Source: Valencia hispanica
Taxonomy: Eukaryota > Chordata > Actinopteri > Cyprinodontiformes > Valenciidae
Assembly: GCA_963556495.2 (NCBI GenBank)
Contig: OY747707.1
Span: forward strand, 33,997,871 to 34,061,870
Direction of reading: 5' to 3'
DNA length: 64,000 nucleotides
Under the pieces are notes generated by a model. The model was not told where the DNA came from. It saw nothing but the letters and a program-made list of their open reading frames with translations, and made no database searches. Positions 23,701 through 34,000 of the stretch are shown here, in pieces. The position numbers and the translations under genes are program-made. Numbering within the stretch: the first letter of the stretch is position 1; each line of letters opens with the position of its first letter.

Positions 23701-25452
23701 CTGTCCTAAACACACTTATCACGGACACGCAGTGAGCCGAAGCCAGATCCAGTTTCTGTCTGAGGCCCAGGACGATCCTCAGAGGAGGCGACCTGACATC
23801 CGAAAAGCCAAGATGATGCTCGGCTGGGAACCTGTGGTATGTGCGTGGCATGACATTCAGCAACATGAGCCGTTCCCATCCACACATGTAGTCCTTGGTT
23901 GTTGACATGAAAGTTGCTTTAAAGCTTATATGCTTAATCCTTGGAGGGATTTAGCTGTGAAACTGAAATACACAAAATATTAATGTAGAGGCAAAACCTC
24001 TTGGGATTTCTTTTACACTAAAATAAAAGGTCTAAATATATAGCCTTTGAAAGTTTCAAAAGTTAATACACAAAAGGAAAAAGTTAGTGAATCTATATAG
24101 GAGTCTTTGTGAGTGATCATTATTTATGCTGAGACCAGAGCATCTCACCATATGTATGTGAAAGGGAACAGTCTGTGTTGAGCCTAGTTTATACCTCTCC
24201 ATCTGTGTTTGTTTGCTTGTTTACATTCATTTTTAGAGTATTCTATGAGCTGCACTTCTAGTAAAAAGCTTTCCAGCTCAATCAAAACTCGCTCTCGGTC
24301 GGCCATTGCTCCACCAGTGGATGTGCGTTTACAAGCTGAAGTAAATAAACTGCCCTTGACCAGAGACGTCACTGCAATTGTATGCAGACCCTCCAGAAAA
24401 GATCTGCAGAGAATCTCTTTGCAACTCTGAAACACCAGCAGAGAGATATCAAAGGAAAACTTCTCTGTCAATACGTGTGTGTGCAAACTTGCTGACGGAG
24501 AAGTATAAACTAAGCTTTACACAGCTCTGCAGCTAAACAGGATACAGACATGTCATTTGAAACTGTGTTTGATATAGTAGCATCAGTGCAGTTATTATTA
24601 GCAGACATTTATTATTATTATCAGACAGGAAATGTGATTTTCTATGATTATCCCTGTTATCTGGTCAAAATCAAACTAAGCTGGATCAGAAGAAGAGCCA
24701 ACATGAGAAAAATTTCTCTCTAGATGCTACGTAGAGCTTTTCTGTTTCCTCTGATACTAAAAACAGTTCATTGTTGGCTCTCAGTAACAACTTCTAACAC
24801 CGAAGAGTGTTGTTAGTGTCACAGCTTAGCCTTTGTATGGCTATGACACATTGGGCAGCTGTGACTACAATGTAGCTTACCACCACTGAATGGGTGAATG
24901 GGTGAAGCGCTCTGTGGTCTTCTTGACTAGATAAAGCACTATACAAGTATAGACCATTAACCCTTTACCATATAACCATCTAATACAAATTGTATGGCAT
25001 TTTAAAGGTGTACAGCTATGCTGTGCTGTATTAAACAGGAAAAGCACAATAACTTTGAGGTTGGAGTCATTTTAAGATGGCAGAAATCTGTTTTTGCATT
25101 GGCCTCATTCTGACTAGTCCTCAGCCTAACAATTGGTCTCCATTTTATCAAAAGAGGGAGCTATATAAGGTTAGAATTGGACTCTTAACAAAATCTCACT
25201 TCAAAAAATCTGAACTAATACTATAATATATTTTGTAGCTAAAGCTGTATGTGGCATATGATGTTTATGTTGACCATTTATAATAATGGGCTATTAATGT
25301 TTTGTGCCTTGTGTGAACAGGTACCACTGGAGGAAGGTTTGAACAAAACCATTCAGTATTTCAGCAGAGAACTGGAACACCAGGCCAACAACCAGTACAT
25401 CCCCAAACCCAAAGCCGCCCGCATGAAGAAAGGAAGGCCCAGACATAACTGA
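5706..25452 (+). CDS. uxs1: UDP-glucuronate decarboxylase 1, C-terminal exons (partial gene)
   Basis: Spliced: join(5706..5825, 6079..6122, 23052..23112, 23251..23308, 23733..23836, 25321..25452). All junctions are AG/GT, the phases match (0, 2, 0, 1, 0) and the join is open for 172 codons to the TGA at 25450. The product converts UDP-glucuronate to UDP-xylose, the donor that starts glycosaminoglycan chains; the family is a type II membrane enzyme of the Golgi/ER with an NAD-dependent short-chain dehydrogenase fold. Visible pieces are [69 protein letters not shown] and the tail [20 protein letters not shown]. This corresponds to about the last 172 of roughly 420 residues, so the Rossmann glycine motif and the Tyr/Lys catalytic pair lie left of the window. 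The 17-kb intron between 6122 and 23052 is packed with transposons. No frame damage is seen in the exons. Confidence 0.96.
6123..7851. other. uxs1 intron, no gene; short TA repeat
   Basis: Plain intronic sequence with a (TA)n run at about 6184-6206. Short open frames here show no family resemblance. Confidence 0.5.
7852..7859 (+). repeat. Left 8-bp target-site duplication of the large hAT unit
   Basis: CTATTTTA here is identical to 16235-16242. An exact 8-bp duplication is the signature of hAT transposition. Confidence 0.88.
8299..10720 (-). pseudogene. pol: Retroviral pol: reverse transcriptase and truncated RNase H, no integrase
   Basis: The frame is open for about 800 codons and continues the gag and pro frame. 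RT motifs in order are [22 protein letters not shown] [43 protein letters not shown] and the catalytic [10 protein letters not shown], followed by a connection domain ([16 protein letters not shown]). RNase H shows YTDGCC, the Glu in [16 protein letters not shown] and the histidine of CRGHSKAD. It then breaks off after WGNRA, where the fourth catalytic Asp (NRAD in relatives) should follow; the sequence reads SSSGLINVN and stops at TAA. An AATAAA overlaps the stop on the minus strand. No integrase follows. RT itself looks catalytically intact, which suggests the copy is fairly young. Confidence 0.88.
10721..11005 (-). pseudogene. pro: Retroviral protease, catalytic motif lost
   Basis: This lies in the same frame as gag, directly after its TGA, and ends at a second TGA (10723-10721). 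The segment [20 protein letters not shown] aligns with the flap and active-site region of retroviral aspartic proteases, where DTGA is expected. Here the residues are KLGA, so the catalytic aspartate is missing. Assignment rests on position and this partial motif. Confidence 0.65.
11006..13119 (-). pseudogene. gag: Retroviral gag, three frame segments
   Basis: Gag forms the capsid shell and packages RNA. The first ATG that fits is at 13119 ([16 protein letters not shown]). The N-terminal segment runs to about 12567, where a run of eight C residues (minus strand) coincides with a change of frame. A second segment runs to about 12200, where the frame changes again. The third, 11006-12199, is uninterrupted and includes the capsid C-terminal part, a charged coiled-coil-like stretch ([19 protein letters not shown]), an Arg/Gly-rich region and one CCHC zinc knuckle ([14 protein letters not shown]). 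The two frameshifts prevent a complete Gag. Confidence 0.8.
13145..14442 (-). other. Retroviral leader, AT-rich, no gene recognised
   Basis: This stretch lies between the possible splice donor and gag. It contains a long A-run near 13646-13661 and no frame resembling a known protein. Confidence 0.4.
14443..14838 (-). other. Open region in the retroviral leader, one internal stop; unknown
   Basis: One reading frame is open for about 130 codons apart from a single TGA near 14649. Fragments include [17 protein letters not shown] and [14 protein letters not shown] recognise no family. A possible splice donor (AG before GTTAGTG) lies near its downstream end at about 14450. It may be chance, a leader-coded accessory frame, or non-coding leader. 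Confidence 0.25.
14954..14972 (-). other. Primer-binding site complementary to tRNA-Ala 3' end
   Basis: TGGTGGAGAATGCGGGCAT on the minus strand is, as I recall the vertebrate tRNA-Ala(AGC) sequence, the exact complement of its 3' end including CCA (19 bases). It sits three bases inside the LTR end, the standard position. Confidence 0.75.
14976..15323 (-). repeat. 5' LTR of the endogenous retrovirus (348 bp)
   Basis: On the minus strand it begins TGTTACAACCC and ends CCGACA, the TG...CA pattern expected of an LTR. The primer-binding site begins three bases after it. It contains a CACGTG box near 15234 and an AATAAA-type signal near 15204. No second copy exists in the window, so it was identified from the adjacent PBS and its ends, not from an LTR pair. 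Confidence 0.7.
16235..16242 (+). repeat. Right 8-bp target-site duplication of the large hAT unit
   Basis: CTATTTTA, an exact copy of 7852-7859. Confidence 0.88.
16243..16845. other. uxs1 intron between two hAT elements
   Basis: AT-rich, without coding potential or recognisable repeats. Confidence 0.5.
17361..17680 (-). pseudogene. hAT transposase C-terminal relic
   Basis: The minus strand encodes [20 protein letters not shown], the conserved start of the hAT dimerisation region. After an interrupting palindrome it encodes [16 protein letters not shown] and a stop (17361), the usual transposase end. The segment that normally reads about SVPSERVFSAAGD is disrupted. No DDE catalytic region remains. 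Confidence 0.8.
17406..17469. repeat. Near-perfect palindrome, 28-bp arms, 8-bp loop
   Basis: Arms 17406-17433 and 17442-17469 pair at 27 of 28 positions; the inner 20 are perfect. The loop is AGACTGAC. It interrupts the hAT transposase tail. Confidence 0.92.
17885..21908. other. uxs1 intron, 4 kb, no gene or classifiable repeat
   Basis: AT-rich sequence with only short open frames. An open minus-strand stretch at 19893-20189 has no family resemblance. A small hairpin (12-bp arms TTACTGCCCCTA, 18105-18116 and 18131-18142) is the only clear structure. Confidence 0.45.
21917..22256. mobile_element. Short hAT-like MITE, degraded right end
   Basis: The left end TAGAGATGCACCGATA is a common fish hAT terminus. 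GGCCGATATT-type motifs occur in inverted orientation near both sides (about 21950 and 22185). The right terminus and target duplication could not be found, so the right boundary is approximate. Confidence 0.5.
22270..22870 (+). mobile_element. Tc1-like relic with transposase C-terminus
   Basis: At 22678-22770 the frame reads [20 protein letters not shown], the conserved C-terminal stretch of Tc1 transposases (usual form EEWAKIP..C.KLVE.YP). The preceding 400 bases are too decayed to place the DDE residues. Confidence 0.6.
23837..25320. other. Last uxs1 intron
   Basis: Besides the MITE at 24181-24515, it holds a short tail of a fish interspersed repeat at about 24884-24960 (GGGTGAAGCGCTCTGTGGTC and TAAAGCACTATACAAGTATA). 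Nothing else is recognised. Confidence 0.45.
24181..24515. mobile_element. Harbinger-like MITE, copy 1
   Basis: Left end AGCCTAGTTTATACCTCTCC and right end (inverted) AGCTTAGTTTATACTTCTCC form an imperfect inverted repeat. The internal stretch 24245-24380 is shared with 35990-36120. Assignment to PIF/Harbinger is from general resemblance; the 3-bp TSD is not certain. Confidence 0.55.
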
Positions 25453-26060
25453 GAAGTAGTTGTCTGCTCTGCCGTACTCCTCTACCGTCAGAGAGACTGT
25501 CCGAGGAGCTTCTCTTTGACGTACCCTGCCGAGTAGAGCACTTTTTGAAGCAGTGTCCTTTTTCGCGTCATGGAGAAAGCTTTCTCTCTGTAAAAGCTGT
25601 TGATGCCTTGTGTCAGAGCGGCAGCTGTGATTCGGTGAGTTCTCCCTCACTGAAGCTTTCCTAAGTGATAGACAAGACGGAATCAAAGAGGCAACATGTT
25701 GGAGCAAGGAATTTAAATTCCAGCCTATGCTTGGGGTTTTTTGTGGATTTTGTGCTGATTTTGCTATTTAATGCACCGCCATGAGAACCCTGCTAACATG
25801 TCAGACCATGCAGGAGCGATTGGTGTTTTGTGTCTGGAGAGGAGCTGCCTGAGTAGTTTTTTTTTTCTTCCACTGGACGTCTTGTTGTGTCAGTCTGCCA
25901 GACCTGCAGTGCACAGCAGGTTTTGGACAAATCCTCCAGAACAACTGTTTACGGCGCCATAATTGTTTTTAAAGATATCGTGTTTGTGACATTTTCATGT
26001 CATGGTGTGCAGTATCATATTGATGTGAAGATCCTATTTTAATAAAATATTTCCAGTAAT
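25453..26060 (+). other. uxs1: uxs1 3' untranslated region
   Basis: This non-coding sequence runs from the stop codon to just past the AATAAA at 26041. The end point is inferred from the signal and the GT-rich sequence that follows, not from transcript data. Confidence 0.7.
26041..26046 (+). terminator. uxs1: uxs1 polyadenylation signal
   Basis: A canonical AATAAA lies 589 bases after the uxs1 stop and is followed within about 30 bases by a GT-rich stretch (TGTGATGTTG). Confidence 0.7.
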
Positions 26061-26689
26061 TTGCATGTGATGTTGAGACTTTTAGATCAGGAGTTTCTCT
26101 AACTTCATGTTCAAAGGTACGAAACCTATTTCTAGATAGGATCAAAGGTTCACAACATCTAGTGGTAAAGAAAACATCATAATACAAGCAAAATACATTT
26201 TTATTTTATCTTTATAGTTGTTTGTTTGTGACCCCAAGCTGCTTGATATTTTGACAGTAAATGTAATGAGCACTGAGTAAATTTTACATAAACTTAATCA
26301 GCTTAATTATTTCAACAAATAAAGTGCCTCTTTAGATTCAAGAATGAGCTAAATGAGTTAAACTGAACCTAGAGGGCAAAAATACACTTTAACCTCAAAA
26401 CAGCTGAGGCAAAAGTCACAGATAACCAGAAATTATTCAAATATATAGCAAGCTAGTGTGTCAAAGTGCACTATCTACCTTCACTGAGTTGCTAAATGTG
26501 TGATTTTATTTTTTTCCAAATGTGATTTTGTTATTTAGAATCAGATGTTTTACAAAGTATACATATGTTAAACCTAGAAAATAGTTTTATAGTTAATGCA
26601 AAGGAAAAATATTCATCCTAAAACTTTTGTTTATTTAGCAAAGGCGTTTAAATAGGTTTTTTAAGTCTTTTAAAAGTATTCACATCTCT

Positions 26690-27120
26690 TGAAGTTTTTT
26701 TCAGATTTTTGTCACATTTAAGCCATAAAACCTGTTTTATTGCAAATTTATGTGGGGGGGAAAAAACAAACGTAGCATATAACCGTTGAGTAAAGGGAAA
26801 ACGATGGATGGTTTTCAAAGGTTTTTATAATGAAGACTCTGAAAAATTACCTGCATATGTTGTCAGCTGCCTTACCTGTGATACTCTGAAATAAAACCCA
26901 GCGCATTCATTGCCCTCAAAAATCCCATACGTAGTAAAGACCATCTGTGTGGTTTAATTTCAGTACAAATCTGGCTGTTCTGTGAGGCCAGAGATTTGTT
27001 TGAGAACATCGGTGAACAATCTAACAGCATCAGGGAAATGCTTTCAGAATAGCTTCTTCAGATGGTACAGTTTCAAAATGCTCAGAAATTAAACTATTGA
27101 ATTTTTTAAAAGCATTTTTA
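26690..27120 (+). mobile_element. Decayed Tc1-like non-coding region
   Basis: The text from GTATTCACATCTCTTGAAG through TTTTGTCACATTTAAGCC and the later CCATCTGTGTGGTTTAATTT matches the non-coding 5' part of a common fish Tc1 family. No transposase remains here. Confidence 0.45.
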
Positions 27121-27399
27121 CTCTAAACGTCAGTCATTATGTGATAATTTTGAAGATCATATTAGAATATTTTTTTAAACCAATAAAAGATTTTTATTTT
27201 TACTATACAAAGACGTCATGTCCATGTTTTAACCTACCAGTCCTAAACACTTATGCAGTTATAGACAGCCTCCACAAGCAGGCTAAGCCACAAAAGGTAA
27301 TTGCTGAAAATGTTGGCTTTTAGGAATGCTTGATAAAAGTATATTGTGCAAAAGTTGAGAGTAAGAATAAAAATAATAAATATGAGAATAAAGGTCCTA

Positions 27400-27720
27400 G
27401 AGTCTGGAGAAAGAAAGAGGCATGTAATAGTCACTGCTTAAGGTCCTGCATGAACTTGCTACAAACGTTGAGGATTAAAGGAGCAATGTCATCTGCTGGT
27501 TTAATTCCACAGTGTTTTAATATGTTTGCAGTCAGAGGAGCCATGTACCAGGAAATTTTAGAGCATTTCATCTTTTACTCTTCTGACAAGCTTCAAAGAG
27601 GTTCCAGGAGGACTTGGAACTCGGCCCCACTGACTAAAGTGCCACTATCCACTTCAATAACCATGTTATCAATGTGCCTGAATTGCCATCAAATGAATTT
27701 CTCTTTTTAAATTTGAAAAC
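27400..27720 (+). pseudogene. Tc1/mariner transposase relic
   Basis: The frame contains GAMYQEILEHFIFYSSDKLQ, close to the GxMYQEILEHFMLPSADKL block of fish Tc1-like transposases. The following FQQDLAPAH-type catalytic block is unrecognisable in this frame. It lies between the two convergent host genes. Confidence 0.6.
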
Positions 27721-27826
27721 TAAAAAAAGAACCTTTTTGATTATCTTCATATTTATTGAGATGGAATTTTTAGATGTGATGACTGCAGTTAAAGGAAAAT
27801 CAGGATACAAAAGACAGTTCCTCATC

Positions 27827-27832
27827 TTTATT
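27827..27832 (-). terminator. ecrg4: candidate ecrg4 polyadenylation signal
   Basis: An AATAAA on the minus strand lies about 200 bases beyond the ecrg4 stop codon. This would place the ecrg4 and uxs1 mRNA ends about 1.8 kb apart. No transcript evidence is available. Confidence 0.45.
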
Positions 27833-28033
27833 TCCAACAAAGTTTGTGCTCAAACTTGAGGCGTTTTTATTCAAAGATGCATAATTGGACCGTAGAAAGA
27901 CAGACGGGGTTTAGCTGATGGATGCAATCATGATAAGTTGGCAGAATTCCTATGAAGAGGTTGGCAGGCATGAAACCCATCATAATACATTACTTTCTAA
28001 CACGGCTGAGAAGCTGTGTGTATGTGGGCGGTG

Positions 28034-31000
28034 TTAATAGTAGTCATAGTTGACATTTGCCCCGTGCCTGTATGAAGACCGTGGCCCGATGGGGGCGTTT
28101 TCATCGTAGTGATGCTGACGACCCTGGTCGTGGGAGCGGGCGTGGTCCATCCAGTACTGCAGGTCGGTCTCCAGCCTCTGATGAGAAAAAGACACCACAG
28201 ACACAGCTTTTTTTTGGAGGAACTCAATAACAGACAAACCAGCAACTGATAAGACGTCCACTGTGACTGTCAGGAGGCACTGCTATGACAAATGATAAAC
28301 ACAGATGAAAGACAAACTTTGAAAAAGCCAATCTTTTGACAGCTTTGGCCTTTTAAGGAAGCAAGAACAAATGGCATTTGCACAAGGTGTTACGTATAGT
28401 GAGTGTTGGTGACTTGCTGCTATAACTGGCTGTAACATGCTGTCAGCTGTTGGAAACAGTCGCAGCAGGGGTTATTTTTGAGCAGTCAGCTTGCCTATCC
28501 TCTCTCTCTTTGCTCTTCTCTCTTCTCTCTGTTCCTTACCTTCCCTGGTGAAATGGTGGTCGATGTTTTTAAAGAAAGCTGTGTCTGGATCAGTAAGTAG
28601 ACCTGTCTGTGTGAGAAACAGAATTCCTGTTTTCCTATTGTCAGCTTTACAACTATTATTAATTTCCTTAAAATATTTCCACAGGTAGAGAGGCCTTCTG
28701 GAGAGCATAGTTTAGACTAAAGAGATGTTTACTCCATATTTTTATTTCCTTTATGACGTGCTCTTAAGTTTCCAGTTCTCTAAGGTTTTTGCAAGTCGCT
28801 AGGTTTTTGAGGTCCCAGATGTCCAGTTCTGTTGAAATAAAAACTAGAAAAGCACAATAGGTTCAAGGAGAAAAGTGGTTAACTCAAAACCTTTTTAAAA
28901 TCAGGAAGTGAACGCTAGGTTTCATAAAGCAGAACTTGGATTGGCAACAGCCGAATCAAGTATAATATGATCCCAAAGGGCTGGATGTAGACCATGCTCC
29001 AAACTCCTAACACTCTGGTCAGTCTGGCTGTAGTATCAAAACTAACCCTTGGAGGTCAGAAAAATCTGCTCATTGAGTGCATTTTTATTGGCTGCTCTTT
29101 TGACAAATGTGATCATGTTTTGTTTTTAATTTCTATTCTTTTATCGCCTTGGTACCTCTGCTAGGATTTGATTCCATGTGTTTAAAATAAAATAAGAGGA
29201 AAAAAAAACCTACAGCCTCATCAAATCCCATTTGCGTGAACTGCATAATCCACTGCTGGACATCTGGCCTGGTGCGATCCCAAATGTTCCTCTTTGTTCT
29301 GCTCAGCTTGGCCAGGAACTCTTGGGCCTTGGAAGAAGGGATGGCAACAGAAGTCTTGGATGGAACATGTTCACCTTCTGCCACTACATGAATTAGTAAA
29401 ACAGGGAACAAATTAAAAGTTTTTTTTTTTTTAAAGAACACCTGAAATGGATCAGCTTAATCAATAAATTTGTGTTGTCCGTGTGTTACCATTTCTTCTC
29501 ACCAAGATCTTCTGCAGCCGGCTCTCACTCGATACATCTGCAAAGGAGAGTAATTAAAAACGTAAGAGATTTGAGTCAAACGCCATTCCTATCTAAAATC
29601 AAGTCAACCTTCACATGCTGAAGTGTTGAATAGACCTTGAACCTTTCTACTGAATTGGACCTTGACTTTAACTAGGGCATTTCCTCCATGCTTGGATCTA
29701 GGCCGTTACGTTAATATCTGGTTCTGCTAAAATGTGAACCTCCACTCCAGTCTCAACGTCTTTGCCATCACCAGCAGTTTTTCCTCCAGATTCGCCCTTA
29801 ATTTAACTCCATCCCTCTGAACAGCTTCCCTATCCCTCAAAAAAAGCATCTTCACAGCATGATGCTGCCATCACCCTGCTCCTCCCCATACCCAAGTAAG
29901 AACAGTAAGCTTTAAGCCAACATCATATTTGAACATTTTTAGGTGACAACAAATGACATCTTGATGATTCATTTAACCGTAGTACTTATGAGACTTAATA
30001 ACCTTTTGCAGCCAAATGTATGCTGCTCAGAACTTTAGTGACAAGCTGTTCCAACTGCTGCCATCAGGCAAAAGATACCAGAGCATCAAAGCAAGGACCA
30101 AGAGACTGAAAAACTGTTCTTTTCCCCACAGTAATCAGGGTATTAAATCAAAACTAAATGCCACTTTTAGCCTTTATGTGCAATACAACTTTTTTTGTTT
30201 AATGATGCACTTTTAATATTTTATAGATTTTTGTTGCTGTTATTTCTGCACATTTTACAGGGTTTCTTTATTTAGCTGCAAGGACTGCACCTAAATGTGT
30301 TGTACTTGATACAATGACAATAAAGAGATATTCTATTCTGTATCGCACATTTGATTTGAAATGCGCCTTGAACCTTTAACTCAAAAGATGAGCCCTGAAG
30401 AGGATGCACACAACCCTTGTGTGTTACAGCAATTTTCCCATTGTTTTGAGGTCACACAAAAGAATTAGGGTGATATCAAGTATGAGTTTAAGTATGAGTA
30501 TGAGTTTAAAAACCATGGATTTAGAGACACTTAAATGCATATCTACACAGACAGTTCATCAAGCCTTCAAACTTCAATGGCTTTCTGGTCTTTATAATGC
30601 AGATTGCACAGAAAGTAATTTTCTGATTACTTTCATTGTTCGTCTTTGTCTTTTGTGAGTTTAACTAGTTTCTCAAGTAATCCCTGAAGGTAAAGGTCAC
30701 AAAACCCTAATTCAAATAGCATTATGTCTAAATAATAAAACCAAATTATAAAAGGGATGGATCTGAAGTAAAATATATCTTATTAACATTATTAATACAA
30801 CAACCTACTAATAAATGATCTGTCTGCATAAGCTCAGAAAAGTTTGGACTACTAAATTACTGCTATGGTACCATGCTGCTTTCAGGCATGTCACATCTTC
30901 ACAATGCATCCCTCTGAACTATGCAATACGTTAAAAAAGGGAAAACCATAGGGAGGCACTTAATGCTTTAATTTGCCACTTTACTTTCAGAAATCCATAT

Positions 31001-34000
31001 TTTAACCTGGTTTTTGCTGAATTCTTCCAAGCAAACACCTTTGCTTTTTATTGTCACAAAACAATCTGAGAACATAATTTTCTGGCCAAAGAAGAAAATT
31101 ATTTACACAAATAGGTGAACAGAATTTAATGTTTTGATTGCCTCATGCTTTTATTTGCTAATTAAATAAAGGAGACTTTTTTAGACTTAGTGATATGGAA
31201 AATGCTGCTTTGCTATGTTAAATCACCATGACAGCATTTATATTATGGTTGTGTGTTATTTAGGATTTAAAAAAATCTAAAGGTGTCCCATAATACAGAC
31301 TTTTGTTTTGGTCCCTACAGTTTAAGAATGATACATTTGAGGTGGCAGGAAGAGGAATTTCATGCTGAACTTGTCCTTTTTGTTCAGATTTTACACAAAT
31401 TGTCCTTCATTTACAGAATGAAGTTAGGCTCATTTGATATCCCTTTCAGGTGGAAGAGGGTAGAAATCACAACTCCAGATGAGCATAGCGAAGACAAATT
31501 AGAATGAAGGAGGGCCAAACTCCAAGAATACTTGCCTGGAGAAAGTGACACTGATGAACACGAGAGCAAAAATTAGCATGAGGATGAGGAGAGTGAAAGT
31601 ACAGAGATGGATATCTCTGGTGGACTGTAAGACAGCTGGGCAGTGTGATTTCTACCTCCTTTACTAGCAATTGTCTACTGAGTGTAACAACAGCCGGAAC
31701 ATTTCTTTACTGCATCCAACTTCAAATTTACCTTTGTGAAACTGTAAAGATATGGTAATGATGAATGACTCTTTGAACCAGTCTCTTGAATGGGTTGTTC
31801 CACAGTGGTACAGTGTTGCACACAGCAACATTCAGACAAGAATCCCTTTTAAAGGGCTCATTTAGCAATGTTTTTATGCTTAAAACGGTTTGCATTGTAA
31901 GGTGATGACGCCTTTTAATATTTCACACAAAATGAGGGATGTTCCAAACTGAAAAAAATAAAAAATAAAAAAAATATATATATATATATATACAGAATGA
32001 AGCTATATATATGTGTATATATATATATATGTATATATATATATTATATATATATAATTACACCTGGAACCAGATATTACTATACTATATAAAAAGAAAC
32101 TCGACCCTTTCTAATTATTTCTATCTGACATTAAATCAGACACAATTTTGGATTACCAAATTTAGGAGTTTACATACAGTAAGCTGTTACATCATGAATT
32201 TTGAGCTGGAAGGAGCTTTCCTCTATCTCGCTTCTGTAACATCATGGGAAAACAAAAGAAGTCAGCCGGGACACCAGGAAGAAAATAATAAGAATAATGG
32301 CTTGCATTTATATAGCGCTTTTCGAGACCCTCAAAGTGCTTTACAACTCCATTATTCATTCACTCTCACATTCACACACTGGTGGAAGCAAGCTATGATT
32401 ATAGCCACAGCTGCCCTGGGGCAACTGACAGAAGCGAGGCTGCCATATCACGCCATCGGCCCCTCTGGCCAACACCAGTAGGCAGGTAAGTGAAGTGTCT
32501 TGCCCAAGGACACCACGACATGTAGCAGGTGGAAGCAGGAATCAAACCCACGCTTTCTGGGTCGCAGGCCGACAACACTACCACTGAACTTCAGCCGCCC
32601 CAAATGGACCTCCTACCTCCTGTAAGTGCTAAATGAATATTTTGTATGCAAGCATAAACACCATGGCTGTGACCAAACTGTGAGTGCCCTGTCATCATAC
32701 CATTTAGGAGGCAGATCAGTTCTGGGTTCCAGGGATGAACATGTTTTTATGTCAAATGTATAATTCAACTCCAGAGCAAAAGCAGAGCACCTTATGAAGA
32801 CCCTGGTGGAAGCTGGACAGGGATGTAAAATCATGGTTACGGTGGAACACAATACGGTTTTAAATTCTGTTGTTTTCCCTGTCTTTAGATCTGAAAGGGG
32901 TCTTAATCCCTCTTTTTAACCCTATTTATTTTTAAACCAAGAATACTGATGAAACAGAGGAATAAATACAGAAAATTATTTGCTAACTGCAAACTCCATG
33001 GAAACAAGTTTCCGGCTTGTTTGCATACAAGTATTACTGATGCATTTGCTTCCTGCGGCTCTTTCAGACCCCAGAAGACTAATGCTGCTCTGTGTTGAAA
33101 AAACTCTTGGACAAAAGTGAATCAGCATTATATCTTTCACTTCACTACACTAACAAAATGTATTTGGAAGACCCTTTTGTTCTTTGTAAGTGCAAAGCTA
33201 CAATCTGAGAGTTTCTAAATAAGATTCTGGGTTTTAAAAATCCAGACAGGCTGAAGGAAATCTACCGCAGAGTAAACTGTATGGCTTAGAAATCATTTCT
33301 AAATCTCAGTCCGTCTGCCAGTGAGCGGAAAATGCTCACTGTGTGGTCGGGGTAACACAGATGGAGGAGATTAATTATCTCCAGGTTTTGTGCAGATGAA
33401 TGAGACCATAGAGGAACTGCTTATTTCTTCAAAAGTCATATACAAAGGCAATCATTTTTCCCCAGCTGTCATAAAGACCATTTACAAATATGTTCTCCTG
33501 AAGTTCGGTGGAAACAATACAGTAAAAATACATTAAGCAGCTTAACACAGTATGTTTAAAAAAAGAGCCCTGGTAAATTGATCATTTTTTAAGCTTTGCT
33601 ACTGGTGCAGCATTTTCATTTGAACAGCAAAGACTATTTTTGGTCCGGACTGAAATACTGCAATAACAGATGAATTTATTGACTTGGCATTTTGAAGTAG
33701 GACAAAAACGTTTTGTAAAAGTAAGAACAGAATCAGCCATGGCCAAAACTTTGTGAAGAAACAAAGAATTTGACTTAGGTTTCACACACTCAAAACTTCC
33801 ATCCATCCATTTTCTCCACCCGTCCATCCTAATGCACGGTTGCGGGGGGGGGGTGGTGCCTATCTCCAGCGGGCGAGAGGAAGGGTACACCCTGGACAGT
33901 TCGCCAGTCCACACTCAAAACTTATTTATTTTAATTTTATGAATCTTGATGAAATGTTATTCCAACAGGGAATTTATTAGGGACATAAAAGATAGTTTCA

